From: Diprion similis
Taxonomy: Eukaryota > Arthropoda > Insecta > Hymenoptera > Diprionidae
Assembly (NCBI RefSeq): GCF_021155765.1
Contig: NC_060111.1
Coordinates: 6,730,481 to 6,794,480, forward strand
Direction of reading: 5' to 3'
DNA length: 64,000 bases
In this document: positions 11,201-23,900 of the stretch, piece after piece
Position numbering within the stretch: position 1 is the first letter of the stretch
Layout of the letters: each line of letters begins with the position of its first letter
The notes under the pieces: generated by a model
Told to the model about the DNA's origin: nothing
Database searches by the model: none
What the model saw: the letters and a program-made list of their open reading frames with translations, nothing else
Made by a program: the position numbers and the translations under genes

Positions 11201-14082
11201 ACCATGTTCCGGAGTGCGGTTTATTGGATTTAAAACTTTCACCCTGTATAACTTCCAAAATCCTGGCACTGGAATCCAAAAGCAAATTAGAGAAGTTCTC
11301 TGAGATCGAGGACAATATATTCACGAACTTTGATAGAATATAAAGAACTGACCGTCTCGAGTGTGTGTGTCACTGGACGTGGAGTGGATCCGGGTCATTT
11401 TCGTGTGAACGCTGTTTCCCATAGTGCAAGATGAAGTATTCACATAGTTAGTAAAGGATTACTTCATAGTTTATTTGCTGTTATACTAAAATCTAAAATG
11501 TTGCGCTGCTTTTATGTAGGTACAGGAAAAAAGATGATGAAGACATGGAAATCGAATTGAAGAATAGCACTAAATACCAGGTAAAACGCGCAAATCTAAA
11601 CCACCTTTTTGAGATCCACAATTCGGACGTGAAGGATAATGGCGATTACGTCATTCTCGTGAGGAACAAAAATAACGACGATAAAATTAATCTTCACTTG
11701 AGAATTGATGGTAAGATATTTTCTATCGTACATTTTCACTCATACAGCTCATCATGTTTGTTCATGTCAATGCTGCACTAATGATTTCTTACACTTCTCA
11801 GTTCCACCACATCCCCGTATCACCCCTTCCATGTCATACGTTGCGCCAGGCCAGTCGACGAATTTTTTGTGCACAACAGTCAGTCATCCGTTAGCAAACG
11901 TGACATGGAGTTACATGGAATGGCCTTACTATCCATCATTGAATGGAAGTAGGTCTGTATTTCTTCCGGTAAGTACTTACAAATCTTCCTTGTTAATTTT
12001 AGGTTTCCATGAGATTTATATATGCTCGCAAATAATCCTACGAATACTTACTCCACTGCGTTTGACGTACATAATTCTTAAATCTGTATTTTCTACCTAG
12101 GAATCTGGAGATTCTCGAAGCGTCGATTTGGTGACCTCGGTATCACGTTTGAACATAAAGATAAACGACACAGGAATTTTGAGATGCAAAAGCTGCAACG
12201 ATATTAGCTGTGTCGAAGATACCAAATTAATCTACGTCTCTGGTATGTTCCTCTACCATATATATTGCAGAGACTGATAATTTTTGTTTTATCCGATCAT
12301 CTGAGGTACAAACATTCACCAATTTCCTCGTTTTTCAGTAGGGGTTAGAATGCTGTGTAGTTGATCAGATTTCATTACAATGAATTGGTGGAAACTGTAT
12401 CGAAGGTAGATCAATTGATAGAAAAAAATTTAGGATAATGAAAGGCAAAAAATGATTTCGTCAGATTCTTCTTTACTCTTTTAATTGATTAAAGAGAATA
12501 ACTTCGACCGATTACAAAATATGAGAATTACTCTACTAACTAATTTTCAAGACTTCGAATGCTTCATATTGCATACTAGTGAAATCTGTCACTTGAACAA
12601 AACCGCATATTGCTCGATGAATGTTCATGGATTAGGCCTTCAGCAAACCTGGCCTCACTTCCGGAATCAAAAATACAGTTCAGGATACTAGTTTGAATTC
12701 CCACTGAGGAGCACTTTTTCCGCGGTAAATTGATTTGGTCAGGAAGTTTCATCAATTTTTGGTTGTTTCAGAGGTTAATGCGTCGTTCGGTATAATACCT
12801 CTCGAATCTGTCGTGGAAGGTGACGACATCAATATCACGTGTGGTATTTCAGTTTATCACAATTTTAGTGACGGTAAGATTCTCGAATGGAACATCAGTG
12901 CTTTGGGTAAGTATGACTTTTCGAATGAAGTCAGTAACAGTACGAATATCAAAATGAATATGTAAAGCGCATTAACATATTTTTGTAGAACTTGAAACCG
13001 GAAGAATAAGGATTTTGAGCAATAAAAAGAAATTTACGCATCAATCCATCCTTGAAATACGCGGAGTGAATCGATCAGACGAAGGGATTTACGTTTGCGA
13101 CGTTCTCGACAAGAGTAAGGGCTTAAAACCCCAGGCATATAACTTGTCAGTGGCGGGTATGTAAAGCTACTTTGATCACGGATTGAAAACAATTATTTAT
13201 ACTCCAACTGAGTGAAATAAATTATTTCTGTTTTTTGACTGTTTTAGCTGGGCGTGAACCAATAATTTACGAATGGAATGTAAACACTTCTCAGTTAATT
13301 ATTGACGCGGACAGAAAACGAAAAGACGTTGCAATTCTCAAATGCTTCGCTGACGGAATACCAAAACCAGAAACCACCTGGTTAAAGGTAACGTAATGCA
13401 GAGTGTATTTTAAACTTATCGATTCATTGCTATTCCACGTCAAAGTCTTGTAAATATTATTTCATGAATATGTGTACCACCAGACTCTATCGAAGTATTA
13501 CGATTGCTTAGTAAACTACCATGAGAAATGTGTGCTTGTCTTCTGTCAAAATGTAGGATAACAGGCCACTGCCGAAACACAATGGGTACGAAATTTCGCA
13601 AGACAAATCTGAGCTCCGCATACGATACTTTCTCGAGGAAGATAGTGGACGATATACGTGTCGAGTTGTGAATCGTTTTGGCAGCGATGAAAGATCCGTG
13701 AATATTGTAGTTAATGAAGGTAAACTTATGCAATACATATTACGAATATGGTATATTTAATCTTCGACGATTATTTCGACATATAATGATGGTGGTAGTT
13801 TCAGGAAGAAGTCACATAACTTATCTTAGTTTGATCAGCGCGCTTGTCATATGTCTTATCATAATTATTGCTTACGTGGGACTCCAGGTGAATCGTAAGA
13901 GAGTGAGTAGCAACAGAATTAGTCACACCGATATTGCGTGGAGAAATATTAATCTTTTGCGCGTTTCATAGCTTTCCAGAAAAAAGCTGCTCAAGGCAGG
14001 AACAGCTCAGTTCGTGGAAGGCGCGGTTGAACTCCTGAAAACCGATGATGAAGCCAGGTTATTGCCTCGTGATAAGAAATAG
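5252..14082 (+). CDS. Pvr-like: Kinase-less Pvr/VEGFR-like receptor: signal peptide, seven Ig domains, one membrane segment
   Basis: Seventeen exons keep reading phase throughout: 5252-5309, 6305-6459, 6511-6697, 8375-8493, 8829-8985, 9208-9359, 9681-9885, 10051-10183, 11526-11710, 11802-11968, 12101-12242, 12772-12906, 12989-13156, 13248-13387, 13557-13719, 13805-13902, 13987-14082 (819 residues). The start gives a signal peptide (MDRVIFTFFVVLIVSGLHG); an in-frame ATG at 5144 is less likely. Ig1-Ig7 occupy about residues 24-133, 134-226, 227-344, 345-450, 451-553, 554-654 and 655-755. Ig4 keeps a Trp (YELHW) and DNGDY but lacks the Cys pair, as in VEGFR/PDGFR domain 4. The membrane helix is at about 760-782. 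The last exon carries a juxtamembrane-like stretch ending LLPRDKK, then TAG. No kinase exon was found in the 3.8 kb to drosha. Known Pvr receptors bind PVF ligands and carry a split tyrosine kinase; this one could only be a decoy or co-receptor, or a decaying duplicate. The acceptors before exon 7 and exon 17 are weak. Confidence 0.8.
7447..7641. other. GC-rich intronic insert with a small hairpin
   Basis: Inside the third intron of the Pvr-like gene (6698-8374) lies about 195 bp that is much richer in G and C than its surroundings, including GGCCCGGGGATTCGGCCGGG at about 7551. It ends in a hairpin whose 10-bp arms (TTTACAACCC and GGGTTGTAAA) lie at 7589-7598 and 7631-7640. The short open frames here differ in every frame and show no domain. 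It looks like a fragment of a mobile element or an inserted foreign piece, but I cannot name a family. Confidence 0.4.
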
Positions 14083-14221
14083 GAATCCTCCAGAAAAACT
14101 TACAACTCGGTACTTACATTCGACTGTCTCAATTGAAGCGCCATACCTGTTGTATAAAATATCTATGATACTTTACCATAATTTAACAGGCAAGCAATTG
14201 GGAAATATAGTGTATCTATGC

Positions 14222-14496
14222 GGAAAATGCGCACCTTATGCGCGTGCGTGAAGTCGTTCGAATTTTATTGGCTGACAGTTACCGCCTGATTGAGTAGTCG
14301 ACGCAATACCAATCGCGACTGTTAGAAAATGTCCCTAGGAGTCCACAGCTAACGGTCGAGGACAGTTAACGGTGGGGTCCTAGGGATATTTTCTGACAGT
14401 CGCGATTGGTATTGCGTCGACTACTCAATCAGGCGGTAACTGTCAGCCAATAAAATTCGAACGACTTGACTCACGCGCATAAGGTGCGCATTTTCC
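14222..14496. repeat. Near-perfect palindrome with 119-bp arms (foldback / MITE-like)
   Basis: The left arm 14222-14340 begins GGAAAATGCGCACCTTATGC and the right arm 14378-14496 ends with its reverse complement, GGTGCGCATTTTCC. The arms match over almost their whole length, including CTGATTGAGTAGTCGACGCA and its mirror; the loop is only 37 bp. No target-site duplication is obvious. It begins 140 bp after the stop codon of the Pvr-like gene and ends 40 bp before a decayed copy of its Ig7 exon. It could be a foldback transposon or MITE, or a recent inverted duplication. If transcribed it would form a long dsRNA hairpin. Confidence 0.85.
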
Positions 14497-14535
14497 TCGG
14501 CCCACGGTTTATGGTTTTATTTTCCCAATATATAG

Positions 14536-14662
14536 AATAACAAGTCACTGCCGAAAATCCATGGGTACGATATTTACAAGACAAATCTGAACTCCACATA
14601 TGATACTTTCTTGAGCAAGATAGTGGACATTACACGTGTCAAGCGTTGAACTGTTCTGGATA
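14536..14662 (+). pseudogene. Decayed second copy of the Ig7 exon of the Pvr-like receptor
   Basis: The sequence starting AATAACAAGTCACTGCCGAA at 14536 follows an acceptor-like TATAG and aligns along its length with exon 15 of the upstream gene (13557-13719), including GACAAATCTGA, GATACTTTCT and ACACGTGTCAA in place of ATACGTGTCGA. Small indels break the reading frame, and the similarity fades after about 14660 with no good donor. It is therefore a relic of a second, tandem Pvr-like copy, or of a local duplication of the 3' end, now separated from its source by the palindrome. Confidence 0.75.
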
Positions 14663-17600
14663 TTGATGGAGATCATAGTCAGGCCCGTATTTACACCAAG
14701 ATCAACAAGGCCCTGTCCCAGGATGGCGGAGATCAGCCATCGGCCAACAATAAAGCAATATTTTGAATAAAAATTGTTAATTTTAATTTCATACTCGCAT
14801 AACACTAATATTATTTTATCGGCGATGGCATAGAAAGTGGACCACCGCCAGACCTTCGATTTTGTGTTTCTTTAATTCCATAAGATCCTGTTGGGTTATA
14901 TGAGCGAACGCCTTGCCTGATTTTCTTCAAAATTTTACGTGACGCCATTCCTGAGTTTGTAGTAGTGAAAGTCGGGACAAAAAATTTTCAGTCTCCAATT
15001 CTCCACGCAGAGAATGGAAGGTCGGAAAAAGAATTAATATCAGAGGGAAAAATCTATTTCAAATTGATAACAATGATTTATTTTTAACTTCAAGAAAACA
15101 CTGTTGAGGATGAAATTGTTATTCGTAGAAAGTTGGTGCTGATATTTAACAAAAAGCGTGAGGACGCGGACCGTGAACTCTCAAGAGTGCCAGTCTGTCG
15201 TCTTACCGTATAAAATAAGGCCACTCTTGTCTCGAGTATCAACGCTCAACGTACTCTACGCGCGAGCGGAAACCGCCTTGGCTCTGTCCGAAACTCCCAA
15301 ATTTTCAAATCGCGATATCTCAGCAACCAAAGCTTATTGGAACAAAAATCAAAAACGACTCTAATTCGGAGGTCTTCAACTTTCACCACGCGAAAGGAGA
15401 ACCCGATTTGCGGTATCCATGCTTTGGCTTCTTCTCGTTAGTTGCAAACACGGAGTTTAGAGCCACATTATAGGCAACCTACGCCACACCTCATAGCCCA
15501 GGCGTTAGATAAGACTGTAATGCAAAAGATATACATATAATTAATGTAATATAAAATCAATAGCATTACTGCAATGTACTATAAAGGCCGGGGACTGTGA
15601 AACCTCGAAAAACGTAAATACGAATTACTTAGCATGAATTATAGAATCCTTTCTGGAATGCCGTATTGTAGGCAACGCCCCAAACGTATGGAGGCAACGT
15701 AAACCTCTGTTGTAGAACCGTCAGAACGGCACCTCAGTAACACAATAACGGAACCACCGAAGGTAAACTAATTCACAGGATGATTCTGTAGGGCGAAGCA
15801 ATCAAATGGCAATCTAGAAAAGTAATGATAAATACATTCTTATGAAATGACTAAACCCTCTAAACCAAAGCATCCACATTATTTCTGGAGACGAAACATA
15901 GCAATGTTCAAAGTATCAACTCTTACAAAGCTTTATAAGATTTCCAAGAAGGCAACCTAAATTGTATACCTGGCAACACCGTATAACTTATAGCAACCTG
16001 AAACTGAAGCCAATCCTTGAAAGCATAGGTGCCGATCTATCTCGACTAAAGAATACTACTACAAAAGAAAATCACACGAAACTTGTATGCAACCATATCC
16101 TGAAATTTATAACTACCTGAGATCTAAATACTATTTGTACATACAAGCCTAATCCCATTAAAAATAAACAATCAAATGTAACCACAGCAACGCGACCTTA
16201 GGACTTGAAATTTGATATTAAATAGAACTGTAATAATATTCCAGAATTAATTATCGTTGTACTTCAATAAAAATACATAGAATATTATACTCCTAAAATA
16301 ATAACTGAGAGTAAATACTCTTATATCGCAGTTAACCATTAAGCAAGTAAATTAATCCATTATTTTCTATTTAATCCATTACGATATTCTGTAGTACACT
16401 AGAATTTTCTGGAAGCAAAACTACGCTTATAATATAACGCCCCGTAGCTTCGAGAGTACCGATGCTGTACGAAATCAGACCAACATAATGGTGTAGGTAA
16501 AGCTCACACGAATTCAACACTGGGGGACGGCGATCCCGAGCATACGCGCGGTATGCGACCGAAGACCACCCCATGTAAGTTGCGTAAGATTCCGAGCTCC
16601 TTCAGTACTATTACCAAAGAATTGCGCGCCTAAAGTACACATAGGCATATTGTATATACACTAGCGCGTTCCACCGACACACATACACATGAAGCTCAGA
16701 CCCATATACATATACACTAATTCAAACCTAGAATAAGGAGAAGAGCATGGTGGTATGGGGCAAGAGTTGGGGGAACGGTCCAAAGTCCAACTTTGTACCT
16801 GGCACCAGCAAGTTCCATAGCATAGCATGCCGACTAAGCTGTAGTACTTAGAATCAGGGGAGGGAATACATTGTGTGGGGCAATGCTTGAGGAGGAGGAT
16901 TCACACCCCTACTGCTAACGATCTGAATTAATACTAGCACCCAGCGTTCATTCGCTCAGTTGGTTTGTATCTCCATTAGCTAGTTGTTCTCAGTAGATCC
17001 TCACGATAAAATCCTCTACTTTTGCATTCCAACGAAGAATATCTGCCCAATCCATTACCGAATTTATACCATTGTATTAGATGAATGGTTCATTCCTATT
17101 TTCTCTCTGTAATCAGAATATATTCAACTGAAACAAATTCCAATTTCAACTCAGTGTTTATTCAAAAGAATTACCTCCATCACATCAAACCACAGTTCCA
17201 AGAAGAAGTTATTCCATAAAAGGTAAGAAAAACTTTATTCCAATAATTTATAAGAAACTTTTCTTTTCCCGGTTTTACCCAATTACGCAAATTTGTCAAC
17301 TTTGTCCATTTCACTTTAGAGATTAAATCGGTATCGGCGGCCTACAACTACTCTGGATGTGAAGTCTAGCCAAACTTTCGCGATTATTTCGAGTAACAAA
17401 ATTGGGGAATTTGCGTTGAGTGCCACACGGGCGTCACAATTGGCTGGCAGCGCTAAAAAATCCCTAGGACAGAGGCAGAGCTACTCACGAACTCCGTGGC
17501 GCAAAAGAGGTAAAAGATTATTCACAGGAATGAGGATTACTTTGGTCTAACGGAGCTGCAGACAGATAGAAATATAGTAGAAAGAAAAAGGCATCTAGGT

Positions 17601-17903
17601 ATGTTCTCTCTCTCTCTCTCTCACTTCAGCGCGAACACTTTTCGGTATCGGCGTTTTCTCCATGTTTATATACTCTAAGGTCCAAGTACTCCGCGTCCGG
17701 CGTTCCTCCAATTTCTTCATTTATGTACATTTCATAGCGTTCAAGTACAATCTCGTTCGAAAGAGTTGTTAGGTTATAAAAATGTACGCGAGTCGTAACC
17801 TTAAATAATCAAAATTAAAGACATACGATAGGAAAAGTGATTAAATACGTCAGGGAAATGAGGTGATGATTGATTGATGTGATAAATTGCTCATGTCTTG
17901 CAG
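14663..17903. other. Intergenic region between the Pvr-like gene and drosha; A-rich unidentified segment and CT microsatellite
   Basis: No coding exon was recognised. Possible polyadenylation signals AATAAA lie at 14749 and 14766. From about 15470 to 16350 the plus strand is markedly A-rich with scattered GGCAAC motifs (near 15473, 15671, 15693, 15951 and 15972), suggesting an old noncoding element, but it has no identifiable termini. A CT dinucleotide run lies at 17604-17622. The drosha promoter and at least one 5' noncoding exon should be in the last kilobase, because the first coding exon of drosha begins at a splice acceptor ending at 17903. Confidence 0.45.
17604..17622. repeat. CT dinucleotide microsatellite
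   Basis: A run of about nine CT units lies some 300 bp upstream of the first coding exon of drosha. Confidence 0.8.
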
Positions 17904-17933
17904 TGGGGAGTTGTGGACATAAATACACGCGTC

Positions 17934-20900
17934 ATGGCAATGCCACCGAACAACTCCGGCCAGCCTTTTTATTGGGGAACCGGGCAGCCCGCAGTTCAGA
18001 ATGTCGGTTACTATCAAGTTCCTCCTCCCAATTTTCCTCCACCAAATTTAAGCCAGCCTCCTCCGTCGTACAATATGCCACCGCCATCTATTGGTGAAAA
18101 TAAGCTAGTCAATGTCGTTCAACAACAACAATTACCTGGCGGTAGGCCTCGAACTTATTCAAGCTACACGTCGAACAGCACATTCGTACACCATCAAGCT
18201 TGCCCAATTCCAAACCCTTCAAATTCAATGTACAACACTACGAATTGCCAGCCGCCAAACTTCCGCCCATCAACGTTAGGGGGGTATGATAATTACGCAT
18301 GGAATTTGAAAAATCTAAACAATGCTGATACCGAGTGGAATCAGATGGACGCAGCATCCGGGTGGAAGCCGTACCAAGGCAACCATAATGCTGGCTGTAA
18401 TAAACAAGGATCATCGCAGTCACAGTCGGATGAAAATGCCAAGAATTTGTCCCCATATACTGGGCAGAAACCATCGTCGAGAAGTTTGTGGATAGGGCCT
18501 GGTGTTGCGCAACGTACAGCATCGGACGTGCCGAGTCTGCGACATGGAACGGAAAGGAGGAGGTCTCGAAGTTCTGATAGTCATTCCATCACTGCTGGCA
18601 ATAGAGGCTACGAGAGATCACGACACGAAGATAACAAAGAAAAATACGAGAGACGAGGAAGAGAAAAATCAAATACCAGAGGAAATTACTACAATGAGGA
18701 GAGCAACAGGCGGTCGATGTATAAAAAGAGGGAACCTAGTTCCAGATGCAGCTCTCGAACTAGAATGGAATTGGGAAAAACTAGTTTCGAAAGTCGGAGT
18801 AGGAAAAGGTCAAGATCTAGAGATTCGCATGTTTCCACCAAGTCGAATGAGATCAGCAATCTTCCTATGAATCAAAGATCGTTGAGCGAAAGAGATCAGC
18901 TTTTAGAAAAATACAGGTATTTGGCTTCAGATTTTGTTAGCTTAGTGTTGTGTGACCTCCTTCAAGAGGTACGAAAGTCTAGAAGCAGATATTTTTTTAA
19001 AATTATGGTCTAGATTCACATGACTACTTAAGATTAAGTGCAACTTTTTGATACAATAAATTTTTTTCATTAATAGGCAAAATTATTGTGCAACAAGCAA
19101 AGATATGGAAAAAAAATTGGATGAGTTGTCTGCGATGGGACCAGAAGGAATAATAGAACACGAGAGAAAGGTGTGGACCCGTACAGCACCAGCCGATCTC
19201 TACTATGCACGCAATGAATCGAATCCAAAAATTATGATAGGCACTCCAAAATTGATGGAATTATGTGATATTTTCAAGAAGTTATTAGTTGATAGGTCCA
19301 GCACAGCTAGAGCATTGCAGGTTTGTAGTAGACAAATACGCTTTTCAGTTTCATTGGCAGTAAAAATATACGCCTCCATTTTACCTCATTTTCTTCTATT
19401 CCATGAAAACAAATACGTATTGTTTATTAGATACAATACTCTGATTGGACGTTCAGATACAGTGAATGATTTTGTCTTCTATAGCCACCATACGAGCCAC
19501 CACCAAGAAAAAACAGAGCCAGGTTGTGTAGGCACAAAACTGAAGCGTGCAGTAGTTCGTCATCAGACAGCGACACTTCAATGGATGAAGATGACCGAAC
19601 TATGGAAGAATTAATGGCAAAAAAACAGCATCCACAACGTCTGCATCCAGAAATGTGGTTCAACGACCCTGGAGAGGTAGTGTATTTACTTATCTTCGAT
19701 AACCCCATATAAGAGACTGCGATTAGCTGAAAACTATGGCCAATAAAGATTACATTTGTCAATGCCGTGTAAACTATAATTTTAAACTACAGTTTATACA
19801 AGATGGCCAACAGCAAATAATGTCTACTAATATTCAAAGATAAAGTCATAACTATTGATGATTTCAGAAACACATGTTTTAATTTTTATTGAAATATTCA
19901 GTTCGTTTGTTTATCTAGGTATGATTATAATAAGTTTTACAAGTGATATTCAAATTACTTTTTCAGATGAATGACGGCCCTCTCTGTAGATGCAGTGCCA
20001 AATCGAGAAGATCTGGTATTCGGCATGGTATTTATGCTGGCGAGGGTGTAATTAAAAAGTGTGCATTGGATTCGAACAATGCAGATAAATTATACCATTA
20101 CCGTATAACTATCAGTCCACCGACAAATTTTTTAACCAAGACTCCAACTATCATCAAACACGACGAACACGAATTTATATTTGAAGGATTTTCAATGCTC
20201 TCTCATTTCCCTCTTGTCAAATTACCAACCTGTAAAGTTATTCGCTTCAATATCGAATACACAATTCTTTACATCAATGAGAAATTGCCAGAAAATTTCA
20301 CCATCAGAGAACTGGATTTATTTCGTAAGTATGGCCATTATGTAATGATCTCAAAGAGTTGTCAACGTCACGTAATTCGAATGGAATATATGGGTGTAAT
20401 TTTTTTCTCACTACCTTAATGATTTTATATTTTTCAGAGGATTACCTGTTCCAGCAGATATTGGAATTGGTAGACTTTGATCTGCGTGCTGCTCAAGATA
20501 CAGCCGGTTGTGATCAATTTCACTTCATGCCCAGATTTGTTAGAGATTTGCCAGACAACGGGCAGGAAATATTGTCCATGAATGAAGTTCTGAATTATTT
20601 GATCAAAAGCAGTAAGCCATTAATTGACGCCGAAGATTTGAGCAGGCTTGTCGATATGCCTCAATATAAGTGGCAGAATTTCGCTGACGAAGTGAAAGGT
20701 ATGGTGGTGACTTATCCCGGTAAAAAACCTTGCAGCGTCAGGGTTGATCAATTAGATAGAAGTCAAGATGATCAACCTCCAGGTGTTATTTCGTATCCTG
20801 AAATTGTTCATTTCGGAATCAGGCCACCACAGCTGAGCTATGCTGGTAACGCGGAGTGAGTATTGATTTTTCAGTAAATATCCAGTCAATTACTTGCATT

Positions 20901-23900
20901 GATGGGTAAAAATAGAAAAATTTGTTTTTTTTTTCTTATCTATTTTGTACTAAAAATGAGTGTATTCCGTATAATTTCAGCTACCAAAAAGCCTGGAGGG
21001 ATTACGTGAAATTTCGACATTTGCTGGCGAACATGCCAAAGCCATCATTTGAAGACAAGAGAAAATTGGAGGCCAAGGAAAATAAGCTGCAAGAACTTAG
21101 AACGCAGAGTAAAATGAAGAGGGACGTAACAGTAGACGTTAGTTCTGAAGGATTTCATCGTACAGGAATTATGTGCGACATAGTACAACACGCAATGCTG
21201 ATTCCTGTACTAGTGTGTCATCTGAGATTTCACAAATCTTTGGATATCCTGGAAAAAACAATTGGCTACAAATTTAAAAATAGATATTTGCTTCAATTGG
21301 CCTTAACGCATCCAAGTTATAGAGAGAATTTTGGTACAAATCCGGATCACGCGAGGAATTCATTAACGAATTGTGGCATAAGGCAACCAGAGTACGGTGA
21401 CAGAAGAATTCATTACATGAATACGCGAAAGCGAGGAATAAACACTTTGATAAACATAATGTCAAGGTTTGGGGCTAGAAGAGAAACCGAATCTTCTATC
21501 GCGCACAACGAGAGATTAGAATTTCTTGGTGACGCAGTTGTTGAGTTTTTAACGTCCATACATCTGTTCCACATGTTTCCTGACTTGGAAGAAGGAGGAT
21601 TAGCAACATACAGAGCAGCCATTGTTCAAAATCAACACTTGGCTGTCTTAGCTAAAAAGTTGAATTTGGAGCAGTATATGCTCTATGCTCACGGCAGCGA
21701 TTTGTGCCATGACTTGGAGCTTCGACACGCTATGGCCAATTGCTTTGAAGCTCTGATGGGGTCTCTGTTTCTTGACGGAGGAATAGAAGTAGCTGACAAA
21801 GTATTTGCTGAGACAATGTTCATGGGAGAATGTGATCTCTCTAAAGTTTGGATCAATTATCCCCGCCATCCTCTGCAGGAGCAGGAACCGACCGGAGATA
21901 GACAATGGATACCGAGCTTCGAGTTACTGCAAGTATGTGAATTGCTGAAATAACATTTTCTGTAGTCGTAAGATTTCAATTCAATTATTGCAAGGTGTAA
22001 ACGGTAGTTTATCATCAATTTATCAGTGTTTATCTACAAAAAATTTATCGACATTATTGTTTGTCTTGCTTCTTTAGAAATTAACCAAGTTTGAGGAATC
22101 AATTGGCATTGATTTTCAACATATTCGATTACTCGCACGAGCATTCACAGATCGGAGCATTGGGTATACTAATTTAACGCTAGGATCTAATCAACGTTTG
22201 GAATTCCTAGGTGATACTGTTCTGCAGCTCATAGTTTCTGAATATTTGTACAAATTTTTCCCCGAACATCATGAAGGACATCTTTCAGTAAGTAATTTCA
22301 TCAAAAGAGTTACTTCAATTTAAAATAATGCGTTACAGATCAGTGTGATTGTTCTGCAGGTTGTATGCCTATTATACAGTCCTTGCATTTTAATGAAGCC
22401 TGAAATACTGATTGTTTGGTGCTTTTATTTCGTATTAAGTCAACGAAATTTGAAAATTTTCTACTGAAGTTTCAAAGCTCGATTTTAAGTGAACAAAAAC
22501 TAATTGTAAGTCTAAAGGTTAATGCAACTATGCGCTAATAATTTACAATTACAGCTTTTACGAAGTTCTTTGGTCAACAACAAAACCCAAGCAGTAGTTT
22601 GCGATGATTTGGGTATGACTCAATACGCCCTTTATGGAAACCCTAAAGCGGAGCTGAAGACGAAAGATAGAGCTGATTTGCTGGAGGCTTTTCTGGGCGC
22701 ATTGTACGTTGACAAAGGTTTGGAGTTTTGCCACGTCTTTTGCGACGTGTGCTTTTTCCCTCGTCTTCAAGATTTCATAATGAATCAGGATTGGAACGAT
22801 CCAAAAAGTAAACTGCAACAATGTTGCCTAACTCTGAGGACTATGGATGGTGGAGAGCCAGATATACCTGTATACAAGTAGGCATCGCAAATCAAATCTT
22901 TGTCATTGTATCACAGAAAGAAATCTGACTAATTTCATCATTTATTCTTACTTTCAGAGTAATCGAATGCAAAGGTCCGACTAACACACGAATTTACACA
23001 GTGGCCGTGTATTTTCAAGGTAAACGATTGGCCAAAGCTTCTGGCCACAGCATTCAAGAAGCAGAGATGAACTCCGCTAAAGAAGCACTTGAAAAATCCC
23101 AAGGTAATTTTAATTCGAACATGGGAATTTCTGAAACTCTGCTTCAGTGACCAATAGTTACGTTAGTTTGATATCGTATTAATTTATTGCTTCATATTTT
23201 TCGGTAGACCTATTCCCTCAATTGGATCATCAAAAACGGGTTATCGCAAAGAGTATGAAAAAACAGCAGTGGCCCAACCGACAGATGCTCTGGGCAAAGG
23301 CAATTCGATGCAATGACAGATCGGATGATTCAGATTCAAGTTTAAAACAAAACAGACGAAGTCGAAGTAGGGAGCGTGAAAATTCAGATAAACGATCAAG
23401 AGATCGGTATGATAGTTCTGATCGTAGGCATAAGGAGTCACTGAAATATTTTGATAAATCTGATGTCTGTAACAATGATCAAGATCGTCGAACCAAGGAA
23501 CGATCTTTTAGCAAGAGTAACGATTACAGAAGAAATACTGAATATGAAAAAAGTAATGATGCTAGAAATAAGGAAAAGATTCATAGCCTTTCAATAGAAT
23601 CGAACCATAGGTATAAGGAATATGATAGGTGTTCAAGTGTAGATAATCGAGGAAATTGTCAAGCCAGTGGATCGGGTTATAGAGCCAGGGATAATTTCAC
23701 AGATGCCAATGTTGAGGATACAATCGAAGGGCGTGGGAAAAGTTCAACTCCGTTACGTCGTGGAAAAGACGACGATGGACAGAGCAGTTACAAGCATATG
23801 AATCAATCAGTAGGTACGAATGATAGAATGTACGAGCCCGATAAAACGGAGTGGAGAAACGAAGCGCCAGCTATGAAAGGTGATAATCGAAATAGAGGAA

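Noticed and set aside
18238..18522. Minus-strand and alternative-frame open frames within drosha exons
   Set aside because: They overlap well-supported drosha coding exons and have no domain.
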